NCBI RefSeq assembly: GCF_003590645.1
Contig: NZ_CP031834.1
Coordinates: 2,418,501-2,482,500, forward strand
DNA from: Mesorhizobium sp. DCY119
GTDB taxonomy: Bacteria > Pseudomonadota > Alphaproteobacteria > Rhizobiales > Rhizobiaceae
Reading direction: 5' to 3'
DNA length: 64,000 nt
The notes beneath the pieces are model-generated. The model did not search any database. It saw only the letters and a list, made by a program, of their open reading frames with translations, and was not told where the DNA came from. The position numbers and the translations under genes were made by a program. Shown one piece after another: positions 45,045-54,435 of the stretch; positions within the stretch are counted from its first letter, which is position 1; each line of letters starts with the position of its first letter.

Positions 45045-46214
45045 TCAAACCGCCTGATCCTGGAACGCCTTGGACATCAGCATCGAGTGTATGAGTGCCG
45101 CGCGCGGCGCGATGGCCGAGACGAGGATGTGCTCATGAACCGCGTGGGCGCCGGCGCCATTCAAGCCAAATCCGTCGAGCACAGGAAGGCCGAGCGCCGC
45201 CAGGAAGTTGCCGTCGGAGCCACCGCCGCGCGAGGTTTCGCCAAGATCGAGGCCGAGCGCTGCGCCGAGTGCCTTTGTGGCATCGTAGAGGCGGGCAACT
45301 TGCTTGGTCTTCGCGAAAACCGGCCGGTTGAGTTCGCCGGTGATTTCGAGTTCGACGTCCGGCGTTACCGCCTTGCGGGTCGTAAGCTCGCGCAGCAAGC
45401 GGTCGGCGCTTTCCGGGCAGGTCGCGCGCATATCGACACCGAACGTCGCGAAAGCGGGAACCACGTTGAGGCGGGTTCCACCCTGGAATGTCCCCACGTT
45501 GAACGAGGAACCTTCGTTATTGTTGTTCATCGCTTCGATCGCAACGATCTGGTGAGCGAGTTCGTGGATAGCGCTGCGCCCATCAGACAGGTTGCCGCCT
45601 GCATGGGACGAACGGCCATGCGCTGTGAAGGTAAAGAACGCGACGCCCTTGCGGGCGGTGATCAGCGTACCGGGATCGCCGAAGGCCGGTTCCGGGATCA
45701 GGTTGAAAAACGCCTCGGAGCCGATTTCCTCGATTGTGGCGCGGGAAGCCCCGCTACCGGTTTCCTCGTCGCCATTCAGGTAGACGACGATCGGCCGCGG
45801 CGGCACCAGTCCCTGGCTTGCAATACGGCGCAGTGTTTCGGTTGCAAGGAAAGAGCCGGCCTTCATATCGAAGATGCCCGGTCCATAAACCTTGTCGCCC
45901 TCGCGTTTTACCGGCATGGTTTCCAGCGTGCCGGCAGTCCAGACCGTGTCGATATGACCCAAGAGCGCGACCGGCTTGCCGCTCGATCCCTCAGGCGCAT
46001 AGGTGAGCACGAGCTGGCCGGCGCCTTTCTCGCAGGCGGGAATTCGGCGCCGCTCTACCGGGAGCCCTTCGAAACTTGCTTCCACATGGTCGTAGAAGAT
46101 GTCGATCAGGTCGTGCCGTTCGGACGGGGTTTCGAACTTTACCCAGCGGATGATCCCTTCGAGAAAGGCTTCCGCGTCGATATCCTTGGGCTGAATGATG
46201 TTGTCGTACTGCAT
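45045..46214 (-). CDS. M20-family amidohydrolase / carboxypeptidase G2-like
   Basis: 389 residues. Zinc-ligand motifs: ALLGHIDTVW, GPGIFDMKAG, NGDEETGSGAS, PEPAFG and a C-terminal GAHAVHEHILVS. The lid domain lies between residues about 180 and 290. As the last gene after hyuA and hyuB, it probably hydrolyses the linear amide or N-carbamoyl product, or a peptide imported by the linked transporter. GAGGAA precedes the ATG at 46214. Confidence 0.9.
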   Translation of the reverse strand: MQYDNIIQPKDIDAEAFLEGIIRWVKFETPSERHDLIDIFYDHVEASFEGLPVERRRIPACEKGAGQLVLTYAPEGSSGKPVALLGHIDTVWTAGTLETMPVKREGDKVYGPGIFDMKAGSFLATETLRRIASQGLVPPRPIVVYLNGDEETGSGASRATIEEIGSEAFFNLIPEPAFGDPGTLITARKGVAFFTFTAHGRSSHAGGNLSDGRSAIHELAHQIVAIEAMNNNNEGSSFNVGTFQGGTRLNVVPAFATFGVDMRATCPESADRLLRELTTRKAVTPDVELEITGELNRPVFAKTKQVARLYDATKALGAALGLDLGETSRGGGSDGNFLAALGLPVLDGFGLNGAGAHAVHEHILVSAIAPRAALIHSMLMSKAFQDQAV

Positions 46215-46221
46215 TGATTCC

Positions 46222-47916
46222 TCACGCTGCCGTTGTCTCGCTGCCACCGAGGCGGAAACCGTAATGTTCCAGGGCAAACTCTTCGGTGATGTAACCGTCC
46301 ACCAGATCCGCTTCGACCTGAGCCCGGTCGCGCAGCGCCGGATCGCCCCAGCCGCCACCGCCCGGAAGGCGGATTTCGACGATGTCGCCGGCAACCAGCG
46401 ACATGGAGCTGGTCGCATCAAGCTGGATGACCTCGTCGCCGCGAACGACGAAAAGCGATGCACGGCTCGCGTCGTGTCCCTTCTCGCTGCCCTTGGGCGG
46501 CAGGCGGAAACGGTCGGAGTAAAGGCTGAGGATGACGTCGTCGGACTGTATTCGATATCGGCGGAAGATGCCCATGCCGCCGTTGAACTGCCCCGCGCCC
46601 ATCGAATTCTGAACGAGGCCGAAGCTTTCCATGCGCACATGCGGGTGCAACTGTTCGATCGACTCCGCCGGCGTGATCCGGCATGACGACAAGACGTGGT
46701 CCGTGGCGTGGATGGCATCGTAGCCCTTCGCCGCGCCCCAACCGCCGCCGAGTACGTCGAGATGGATCGCTGCCGTCTTGCCGGGTTGAGTATGCGAGAG
46801 GAAGAAGGCGGTCGTCGCGTTGTTGCCCTGGGCCGGAGTTCTTTCCGGAAGCGCCTGGCCGAGCGCATTGTGGACTGCATCGAGCGCCCGGCAGCCAGAG
46901 GTCCCGCGCGCCCGCACCGCGGCGCCCGGCCGCGGATTAAGCACCGATCCCTCCGGGAATATCAGCGTCAAAGGCCGGTTGCAGCCGTCGTTGGCGGGCA
47001 TTTCAGTATCCGCCAGGATGCTTCTGATTGCTGTGACCGCCGCCGCGATGCTGCTGGCGATCGGTGAATTGAACATGCTGGGCAGTTGTTCCGCAGAGCC
47101 AGTGAAGTCCAGTACCGCCTCATCGCCCTTGATTGTGACGTTGACGCAGATCTTCACCGCCCCTGCGTCGAAGTTGCGGCCGTTGCTGTCGATCCAAGCC
47201 TCACCGTACCAGCTGCCATCCGGAATTTCGGCGATCGCCGCGCGCATCCGCCGTTCGCTGTAATCGAGCACTTCCGACATGGCTTCGGTCACATGGTCAA
47301 TGCCGTAACGGCGGACGAGATCGAGCACGCGCTCGGCGCCGATGCGGTTTGCGGCAAACTGGGCGTCCATGTCGCCGCGGCCGATATCGGGCGTGCGGAT
47401 GTTGGCGAAGATCATCCGCTCGATCGTGCCGCCATTCCAGTCGCGGTGGATATTTCCGCGTACCGGCGGAATGACGATGCCTTCCTGGATCAGTTCGATC
47501 GCCGCAACGTTGACGCCGACCGTGCCGCCGCCGATATCGAGATGGTGGGCGGTGCTGCCGGACCATGCGATCAGCTTTTTGTCGAAGAAGATCGGCGTGA
47601 AAAGAATGATGTCGTTGAGATGCTGGCCGCCGCTATAGGGATCATTCAGCAGGATGAAGTCGTCCGGCCCGATGTCCGTCATATCGACTGTATCGGCCGC
47701 CGCCCGGAACGACCCGTTCAGCGCAGCCGTCTGCATGGGGATCATGTCAGCCTGTCCGATGACCCGTCCCTCGGCATCGAGAAGCGCCGTGGAGCAGTCG
47801 CGCGCCTCGCGAACCACCGCAGAAAAGGCAGAACGGATCAGGTTTCTCGCCATCTCGTCCGCGGCGGCCTGGAAGCCGCGCGCTATGATCGTCAGGATCG
47901 TCTTGTCCGTGCTCAT
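46222..47916 (-). CDS. hyuB: Hydantoinase B / oxoprolinase subunit
   Basis: 564 residues of the HyuB/oxoprolinase C-terminal-half family. Features: ARGFQAAADEMARNLIRSAFS at the start, DFILLNDPYSGGQHLNDI, GNTVGV-like HLDIGGGTVGVN, and the end signature RLPGGGGWGDPALRD. With HyuA it forms an ATP-dependent enzyme that opens hydantoins or 5-oxoproline. The ATG at 47916 overlaps the hyuA stop; GAGGGAC lies upstream. Confidence 0.92.
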   Translation of the reverse strand: MSTDKTILTIIARGFQAAADEMARNLIRSAFSAVVREARDCSTALLDAEGRVIGQADMIPMQTAALNGSFRAAADTVDMTDIGPDDFILLNDPYSGGQHLNDIILFTPIFFDKKLIAWSGSTAHHLDIGGGTVGVNVAAIELIQEGIVIPPVRGNIHRDWNGGTIERMIFANIRTPDIGRGDMDAQFAANRIGAERVLDLVRRYGIDHVTEAMSEVLDYSERRMRAAIAEIPDGSWYGEAWIDSNGRNFDAGAVKICVNVTIKGDEAVLDFTGSAEQLPSMFNSPIASSIAAAVTAIRSILADTEMPANDGCNRPLTLIFPEGSVLNPRPGAAVRARGTSGCRALDAVHNALGQALPERTPAQGNNATTAFFLSHTQPGKTAAIHLDVLGGGWGAAKGYDAIHATDHVLSSCRITPAESIEQLHPHVRMESFGLVQNSMGAGQFNGGMGIFRRYRIQSDDVILSLYSDRFRLPPKGSEKGHDASRASLFVVRGDEVIQLDATSSMSLVAGDIVEIRLPGGGGWGDPALRDRAQVEADLVDGYITEEFALEHYGFRLGGSETTAA

Positions 47917-49952
47917 CGCTTGTCCCTCAGTAGTAGATCGCCGCTCGGCAGGCACTCGGCTTCCCAGCCTGCCGGCACGACGACGGTCGATGTCGGTTCG
48001 GCCAGAATGGCAGGTCCGCTGACCTTGCCGCCTACGGCTATGTTTCTGCGCAGTGCAAACTGCGCCTGATGCCGCTTGCCGCCGAGCTGCACATCGATCA
48101 TGTCGCTGCCTGCGGACGATGCCGCAGCCTCCGGCACCGGCGTGGTCACGCCGTCTGCGCCTGCCTTGTAGAGACGCAGACGGTAGGCCACGACTTCAAC
48201 GTCGAGCGATCCACGCGCATAGCCGTAGCGAAGGCGGTGTTCGTCCTCGAAAAGCTGGCGCAGCTTCGTTGCATCCAGTGGTTCGCCTGCGGTCCAGATC
48301 GTCAGTTCAAATGCCTGGCTTGCATACCGCATATCCAGACCGACGATGATCTCGAACTCTTCGCCTGCAAGACCGCTCGATGCCGCAACATCTCCCGCCA
48401 TCTCCCGCAATCTTTCGATCCGCGCGAAATCCAGTGTCGCGTCGCATAGCGTATGCAGATCGCTGCTGGAGGCATCGATGATCGTGTCTGCGATCAGCAG
48501 GCCGAAAGCGCTGGCAAGACCGGGCGACCACGGCACGAGAACCTCGCGAATGCCTATCTCCTCCGCGACCATTGCTCCGTGCAGCGGGCCACCGCCGCCA
48601 AAGGCCACCATTGTGAAGGTTCGCGGGTCGATCCCGCGTCCGGTCGATACAAGACGCACGGCGCTTGCCATGTTGCTGTTGACGAGACGAAGGATCGAAT
48701 CCGCCTTCTGCTCGGCGCTGACCGGAAGGTCGATCGTCGCCAGCGCGGCCATGGCCGCATCCATGTCGAGCGTCATCTTGCCGCCGAAGAACCGATCCGC
48801 GCGCAACAGGCCTGTAACCAATTGCGCATCGGTGACGGTCGGCCGGTTGCCGCCGTGGCCATAGCAAGCCGGACCGGGACGCGCACCGGCGCTTTCCGGG
48901 CCGACGGTCAGGAAGCCGCCACGGTCGACTGAGGCAATGCTTCCGCCACCGGCCCCGATGGTTTCCATGTCCACCGAAGCGGTCCGTACCGGAAGGCCGT
49001 CGATGGTGAGTTCGGCAACCGTTCCGGGAACGAGGTTCGGAGCAAGCGCGACATCGGTACTGGTACCGCCCATGTCGAGCGTGATGATGTTTTCGATACC
49101 GTTTCTTCTTGCAAACCAGATCGCGGCGCGCACGCCCGCGGCCGGACCTGACAACAGCATGCGAACCGCATTGCTGCCTGCCGCCGAGGCCGGCATGACG
49201 CCACCGTTCGATTGCATGATGTGCAGGACGCCGTCATAGCCTTTCTGACGCAGTCCCTTGTCGAGCTTGCCGATATAGTTTTCGACCACCGGCCCCACGA
49301 AGGAGTTGACGACGGTGGTGACACTCCGCTCGTATTCGCGAAATTCCGGCGAGACCTCGTAGCTGGCCGAGACCGCAACACCCGGCGCACGCTCGCGGAT
49401 CATCTCGGCAATCGCGCGTTCATGTTCCGGATTGCGATAGGCATGCAGAAGGCTGACGGCGATGCCATCGACACCTTCGTCCAGCAGGCCCTGAATGACC
49501 GCCCAGGCGGCGGTGAGGTCGATCGCCTTGACAATCTCTCCGTCGGGTCCGACGCGCTCGTCGATTTCGCGGATCATGCTGCGGCGGATCAGTGGAGGAG
49601 ACCGCCGGTATTGCATGCTGTAGATGTCATGATCACGCTCGCCTCGTCCGATCACCAGCACGTCGCGAAAGCCGCGCGTCGTGAGCAGCGCAACCTTCGC
49701 ACCGCGGCGCGTGATCAGGGCATTGGTGGCGACGGTCGAACCGTGTGTGATCTGCGAAAGCGCGGATACGTTTGCCCCGGATTCGCCGATGACGTTGAAG
49801 ACAGCTTCGTGGATCGCCTGTGGGGTGGATGGGGTCTTGCCGGTCTGCAGGACTCCGTCTTCCCGGAGCCACACCATGTCGGTAAAGGTGCCGCCGATTT
49901 CCACGCCGATCCTGCTCCCCCCCGTGGACTGAGGATGAGTTGTCACTTCCAT
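47913..49952 (-). CDS. hyuA: Hydantoinase A / oxoprolinase subunit
   Basis: 679 residues with an actin-like ATPase fold: GVEIGGTFTDMVW phosphate loop near residue 17, HGSTVATNALITRRGAKVALLTT and LDMGGTSTDVAL second phosphate loop, RPGPACYGHGG and the C-terminal GPAILAEPTSTVVV. It supplies the ATP-binding half of the hydantoinase/oxoprolinase. The exact substrate (hydantoin, oxoproline, N-methylhydantoin or acetone-like) cannot be told from sequence alone. Confidence 0.92.
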   Translation of the reverse strand: MEVTTHPQSTGGSRIGVEIGGTFTDMVWLREDGVLQTGKTPSTPQAIHEAVFNVIGESGANVSALSQITHGSTVATNALITRRGAKVALLTTRGFRDVLVIGRGERDHDIYSMQYRRSPPLIRRSMIREIDERVGPDGEIVKAIDLTAAWAVIQGLLDEGVDGIAVSLLHAYRNPEHERAIAEMIRERAPGVAVSASYEVSPEFREYERSVTTVVNSFVGPVVENYIGKLDKGLRQKGYDGVLHIMQSNGGVMPASAAGSNAVRMLLSGPAAGVRAAIWFARRNGIENIITLDMGGTSTDVALAPNLVPGTVAELTIDGLPVRTASVDMETIGAGGGSIASVDRGGFLTVGPESAGARPGPACYGHGGNRPTVTDAQLVTGLLRADRFFGGKMTLDMDAAMAALATIDLPVSAEQKADSILRLVNSNMASAVRLVSTGRGIDPRTFTMVAFGGGGPLHGAMVAEEIGIREVLVPWSPGLASAFGLLIADTIIDASSSDLHTLCDATLDFARIERLREMAGDVAASSGLAGEEFEIIVGLDMRYASQAFELTIWTAGEPLDATKLRQLFEDEHRLRYGYARGSLDVEVVAYRLRLYKAGADGVTTPVPEAAASSAGSDMIDVQLGGKRHQAQFALRRNIAVGGKVSGPAILAEPTSTVVVPAGWEAECLPSGDLLLRDKR

Positions 49953-50016
49953 AAACTGTTAGCTCCTTCTGGCGCGTTACGCGCTATGACGGTTCAAACC
50001 CTGTCCATTCGAGGCT

Positions 50017-51771
50017 TCAGGCCTTCCAGGCAGGGCGATTTTTGCGATTTTCTTCCTCTTCGGCATCAACGGACGGAACCGCCTCGATGAGCGTCCGCGT
50101 CCATTCGCTCTGGGGGCGGGACAGGACGTCGTCGGTCGGCCCCATTTCGACTATCTTGCCGTTGAACATCACCGCCGTGCGGTCTGCTATGGCGCGCACG
50201 ACGCCGAGATTGTGGGTGATGACGATGTAAGTGAGACCTTCCCTTTCCCTCAGGTCTTTCAGGAATTCCAGGACGACGGCCTGAACGGAAACGTCCAGCG
50301 CCGACGTCGGCTCATCGAGGATCAAGATCTCCGGCTCCAGCGCCAGCGCACGCGCGATGGCGATGCGCTGCTTCTGGCCGCCGCTCAAGGAGCGGGGCTT
50401 GCGTTTGAGGAAGTGCGTTGGCACCGATACTTTGGCAAGCAGTTGCTCGACCTTTGACCGGCGTTCCTTCCTGTCACGCATTCCACGCAGCTTCAGTGGC
50501 AGTCCGACGATATCTTCGATCGTCTGCCGTGGATTGAGAGAGGAACCTGGATCCTGGAAAACCATCTGGACACGATCGTCCGGGCGTGCCGATCCTCCCC
50601 GTCCTGATGCCGCCGTCGTGCCGAGATCGATATCGACGCTGCCCGACGTCGGGGCGAGATTGCCGGCGATGATCTGGGCGATAGTCGTTTTTCCCGAACC
50701 GGATTCGCCGACCAGCGCGAATGTCTCGCCACGCGCGACCTTGAAATCGACGCCCCGGACGGCTTGCGCCGATCCGAAGTTTCGAACGAGATCTCGGACC
50801 GTTATGACCGGAGTGGCCTCGGGCGAAATCGCCTTGTGTTCGATCAGGGCGTCGTCATGCAGGCGCGGAATTGCTGCAACCAGCTTCCTTGTGTAAGCAT
50901 GCTCGGGAGCGTCGAGAAGCTCGCGGGTCGGCCGCGCTTCCACGACGCTGCCATTCAGCATCACATAGCTTCGGGAGCAGAGCCAGCGCGCTACGCCGAG
51001 GTCGTGTGTGATGTAGAGACCGGCCAGTTTCTCGCGTTCTACGAGTTCCTGAATAAGATCGACCGTTCGCTTCTGGACGGTGGCGTCGAGCGCCGTGGTC
51101 GGCTCATCGGCAACCAGAAGCCGCGGACGGCCGCTCATTGCGATGGCGAGAAGCACGCGCTGCCGCATGCCGCCCGAAAGCTGATGGGGATAGGAACCCA
51201 TGACTCGCTTCACGTCGCGGATATGGACGATATCGAGCAGATGCATTGCATGTTCCCGCGCGGAGGCCACCGCGGATCGGCTGCATTTCAACCGCAGATA
51301 ACGGCTGAGACTCTGCTCCGAGCGTCCCCATACGATGAAATCGACCATCTGGCCGCCAATGGTGAAGGACGGGTTCAGGGCCGCCATCGGATCCTGCGGC
51401 ACGTATGCGATGTATTGCTTGAGAGCCGTCCGCTCACGACCGGAAATCGTCAGGAGATCCTGCCCGAACAAGCGGGCCTCGCCCGATATCACCCGGGCGT
51501 TGTCGGCGACCACGCCGAGTAGATATTTGGCCGTGACGGTCTTGCCCGAGCCTGATTCACCCACCAGGCCGACGATTTCGCCTTCCCTGACGCTGATATC
51601 GATGTCGTTGAGAACCTGGCGAAAGCCTTCGCTTGTCTGAAATCCAAGGCAAAAGGACTTCAGTTCGACGAGTGGAGCCGCCGATGCCGAAATCTCTCCA
51701 TGCGGGTTTTGACCCCCTGACAGTACTTTGTACTCGTTTTCACGATCGTGCAGCTTCACAAGCTTTTCCAT
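50017..51771 (-). CDS. Dipeptide-type ABC importer, fused double ATPase
   Basis: 584 residues joining the DppD- and DppF-like ATPases. Both halves have Walker A GESGSGKT, signatures LSGGMRQRVLLAIAM and LSGGQKQRIAIARALA, and Walker B VADEPTTALD and LDEPTSALD. The first half carries the oligopeptide-type segment following LDIVHIRDVKRVMGSYPHQ. The second half runs EQLLAKVSVPTHFLKRKPRSLSGG. A single gene replaces the usual two, common in rhizobial peptide importers. It lies after the racemase and before hyuA. Confidence 0.94.
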   Translation of the reverse strand: MEKLVKLHDRENEYKVLSGGQNPHGEISASAAPLVELKSFCLGFQTSEGFRQVLNDIDISVREGEIVGLVGESGSGKTVTAKYLLGVVADNARVISGEARLFGQDLLTISGRERTALKQYIAYVPQDPMAALNPSFTIGGQMVDFIVWGRSEQSLSRYLRLKCSRSAVASAREHAMHLLDIVHIRDVKRVMGSYPHQLSGGMRQRVLLAIAMSGRPRLLVADEPTTALDATVQKRTVDLIQELVEREKLAGLYITHDLGVARWLCSRSYVMLNGSVVEARPTRELLDAPEHAYTRKLVAAIPRLHDDALIEHKAISPEATPVITVRDLVRNFGSAQAVRGVDFKVARGETFALVGESGSGKTTIAQIIAGNLAPTSGSVDIDLGTTAASGRGGSARPDDRVQMVFQDPGSSLNPRQTIEDIVGLPLKLRGMRDRKERRSKVEQLLAKVSVPTHFLKRKPRSLSGGQKQRIAIARALALEPEILILDEPTSALDVSVQAVVLEFLKDLREREGLTYIVITHNLGVVRAIADRTAVMFNGKIVEMGPTDDVLSRPQSEWTRTLIEAVPSVDAEEEENRKNRPAWKA

Positions 51772-51780
51772 GGGATTTCG

Positions 51781-52461
51781 TCAGGCCGCGCGCGGATGTA
51801 CGGAATTGGAGATACCCATCCGGATCCAGCTCTCGCAGGTCGTCAGGGCGGCCAGCGCCGGGTCGATGACCGGAATGCTGGCTTTGAGCTGGCTGGCAAC
51901 GCCGAACAGCGCCATGCATCCCAGAACGACGCAGTCCGCCTGGTCCTCGCGGGCCGCCAGTTCCACTTCGCGCGTCAGCAGTTCGATCGTGTTGTTCATG
52001 TCGGTGCGTAGTTCGAGCACCGGGCGGTCCACCTGCCTGACCTTCACGAGCGCAGACCCATAACCGTAGCCCTGCACACGCTGACGCGTCATGGGAACGT
52101 CGCCGCGGGGAATGACGATGGTGAAGCGCCTTCCGATGTTCGTGGCAATCCCGCACGATGCCATCAGCGGGCCGACCACCGGCACGGAAACCTCTTGGCG
52201 AAGGCTGTCCAGCGCCGGATCGGCTGCGCACCACGGAATGATGCCATGGATGCCCGTGAGATCGCGCGCCCTTACATTCCTGACGATCTCGACGGCGGCT
52301 TCGTCGCGCTGCGCTTCCGTCTCAATGCTTTCAGGGCCGAGATCGTTGCGCCACATGGCCAGTTCGGTTCCGGCCGATGCGTTTGCCTCGAGGAACTGCC
52401 GGCGCAGGTCCAGCACGTCTGCGGGCATTGTCGAATTGGGTACGACCACTGCAATCTTCAT
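51781..52461 (-). CDS. Asp/Glu/hydantoin racemase-family protein
   Basis: 226 residues of the two-cysteine racemase superfamily. The two cysteines are seen in IIPWCAADPALD and VVLGCMALFG, and the fold begins KIAVVVPNSTM. Placed among a peptide importer and hydantoinase genes, a hydantoin or amino-acid racemase role is reasonable, converting D and L forms before ring opening. Other members act as decarboxylases or maleate isomerases. Confidence 0.87.
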   Translation of the reverse strand: MKIAVVVPNSTMPADVLDLRRQFLEANASAGTELAMWRNDLGPESIETEAQRDEAAVEIVRNVRARDLTGIHGIIPWCAADPALDSLRQEVSVPVVGPLMASCGIATNIGRRFTIVIPRGDVPMTRQRVQGYGYGSALVKVRQVDRPVLELRTDMNNTIELLTREVELAAREDQADCVVLGCMALFGVASQLKASIPVIDPALAALTTCESWIRMGISNSVHPRAA

Positions 52462-52507
52462 TGATTCAAATACTCCAGATCGATGGTTGGGACATCCAGC
52501 CGGCCGC

Positions 52508-53386
52508 CTATTCGTCGGCCAGAACGTCTCTCAATCCGTCGCCGATCATGTTGAGGCTGACCACGACCATGAAGATCGCAAGGCCGGGGAAAAGTGATAC
52601 CCACCACGACTCCGGCATGTAATTGCGGCCCGTCGCGACGATGAGCCCCCATTCCGGAGTCGGCGGGTTAGCACCCGCGCCGAGAAAACTGATCGAGGTG
52701 CCGATCAGGATCACGGCGCCGGCGTCGAGCGACGCTGCAACGAGAAGTGACGACGCCATGTTCGGAAGGATTTCGCGAAACAGGATGTGGCGGTCGGAAG
52801 CGCCCATCTGGCGCGCCGCCAGTACGTATTTCTCGTGCTTGAGCGACAGTGTCTGTCCATGGGCGATGCGGGCGAATACGCGCCACCACACCAAAGACAA
52901 CGCGACCATCGCATTAACGAGGCTCGGTCCAAGCAGGACGCTGATGCCGAGCGCCAGAACAAGTGCCGGGATGGACGAAAAGACATCGACGATGCGCATG
53001 AGCACGATTTCCGTGCGGCCGCCGTAGTAGCCCGCCACGAGCCCGATCGGAACGCCGACCACAACCGCAGCGACCATGACGACGAACGCCATTCCGAGAG
53101 AGAGCGCTGCACCGTTCATGACGCGGGTCAGGACGTCGCGGCCAGCCTCGTCGGTGCCGAACAGGTAATCGATGGAAGGCGGCTGGAGCATCCGATCGAA
53201 ATGCAGCGCGTCCAGCGCGTCTTCAGGGTAGGGCGCGATCCAGGGCGCGAAGATCGCCACGAAGACCAGTATCGCCAGGCAGACAAAGCCGATGGCCGCC
53301 GTCCTGTTGTGGAAGAAGCGCTTTACGGTCCTGAAACGGACTTCCGGCACGTACGCTTCCTGTTCCAGTCCTGCTGCGGCGCTCAT
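52508..53386 (-). CDS. Dipeptide-type ABC importer permease, DppC type
   Basis: 292 residues. N-terminal cytoplasmic tail, then FVCLAILVFVAIFAPWIAPY, LFGTDEAGRDVLTRVMNGAALSLGMAF and the coupling segment YVLAARQMGASDRHILFREILPN typical of DppC. The ATG at 53386 overlaps the stop of DppB. The open frame continues upstream but without a ribosome site and inside the preceding gene. Confidence 0.94.
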   Translation of the reverse strand: MSAAAGLEQEAYVPEVRFRTVKRFFHNRTAAIGFVCLAILVFVAIFAPWIAPYPEDALDALHFDRMLQPPSIDYLFGTDEAGRDVLTRVMNGAALSLGMAFVVMVAAVVVGVPIGLVAGYYGGRTEIVLMRIVDVFSSIPALVLALGISVLLGPSLVNAMVALSLVWWRVFARIAHGQTLSLKHEKYVLAARQMGASDRHILFREILPNMASSLLVAASLDAGAVILIGTSISFLGAGANPPTPEWGLIVATGRNYMPESWWVSLFPGLAIFMVVVSLNMIGDGLRDVLADE

Positions 53387-54396
53387 GTTGTTTCTCCCGA
53401 ACGGATACGCGGGTCGAGGATCGGATAGATGGTCTCCACCAGAAAGTTGATGACCACCACGAACAGGCATACGACCATGGTGACGCCGACGACCCCGTTG
53501 AAGTCGTTGGCAATGATCGCGTCTGCGCCGAAACGGGCGATGCCTGGCCATCCGAACACTTTCTCGACCACGAAGCTGGAACCGATCATGATCGGCACAA
53601 GGAAGCCTATGATCGTCAGGGTCGGAGTGAAGGCGTTTCGCAGCACGAATTTGTAGTTGATGATCAGCGGATGAACGCCCAACGCCCTGGCAAGTTCAGG
53701 ATAGGGCTTTTCCAACTCGTCGATCATGTTGGCTCGGGTCATGCGCATGATCGTTGCCAAAGGCCCTGTGGAGAGCACGATCGCAGGCGCCACCAGATGC
53801 CGCAGACTGTCGGTGAAAGCGCTGAAGTTGCCGGCCAGCAGGGAGTCGATGGTCATGAAGCCGGTCACAGTCAGGGGCGGGGGGCCGCTGATGCGCCCGG
53901 TGATAGGCAGCATCGCCAGGGCCAACCCGAAGACGAGCTGCAGGACGATGCCGATCCAGAATTGCGGAAAGGAAACTCCGGCCAGGGCGATGAAGCGGGA
54001 CAGGCCGTCGATGAAGCGATCACGGCGAACAGCCGCAATCACGCCAAGCGGAACGCCGACGACAATGGCGATCAGAAGGGAGGCGAATATCAGCTCCAGA
54101 GTGGCGGGAAGCCGGGAGGCGATGACCTCGCCGACATCGCGTCGTTCGACCAGAGACAAGCCGAACTCACCCTTGAGCGCGCCGGTCACGAAGTTGACGT
54201 ACTGCATGACCAGAGGCTGGTCGAGGCCGAGCTGGCTGCGCAATTGCGCAACCTGCTCGCCACTCGCCCGGTCACCGAGCGCCGCCGCCACCGGATCGCC
54301 CGGCAGAACCCGCGTCAGCAGGAACACCAGAACGGACACCCCGAAGAGAACGACAATCATCTGCGCCACGCGCTGCAGAAGGCTCTTCAAACTCAT
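53383..54396 (-). CDS. Dipeptide-type ABC importer permease, DppB type
   Basis: 337 residues: a first membrane helix (MIVVLFGVSVLVFLLTRVLPGDP), a periplasmic loop with ALGDRASGEQVAQLRSQLGLDQPL, and the coupling region YPELARALGVHPLIINYKFVLRNAFTPTLTI. These are DppB hallmarks. GGAG precedes the ATG at 54396; a GTG six bases earlier is also in frame. Confidence 0.94.
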   Translation of the reverse strand: MSLKSLLQRVAQMIVVLFGVSVLVFLLTRVLPGDPVAAALGDRASGEQVAQLRSQLGLDQPLVMQYVNFVTGALKGEFGLSLVERRDVGEVIASRLPATLELIFASLLIAIVVGVPLGVIAAVRRDRFIDGLSRFIALAGVSFPQFWIGIVLQLVFGLALAMLPITGRISGPPPLTVTGFMTIDSLLAGNFSAFTDSLRHLVAPAIVLSTGPLATIMRMTRANMIDELEKPYPELARALGVHPLIINYKFVLRNAFTPTLTIIGFLVPIMIGSSFVVEKVFGWPGIARFGADAIIANDFNGVVGVTMVVCLFVVVINFLVETIYPILDPRIRSGETT

Positions 54397-54435
54397 GACC
54401 ACTCCGATTTCCAGCCTGTCGGGCAGCAGCCCATT

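Noticed and set aside
47086-48069. Open frame of 327 codons on the plus strand
   Set aside because: It runs antisense to hyuB and the end of hyuA, with no family motif.
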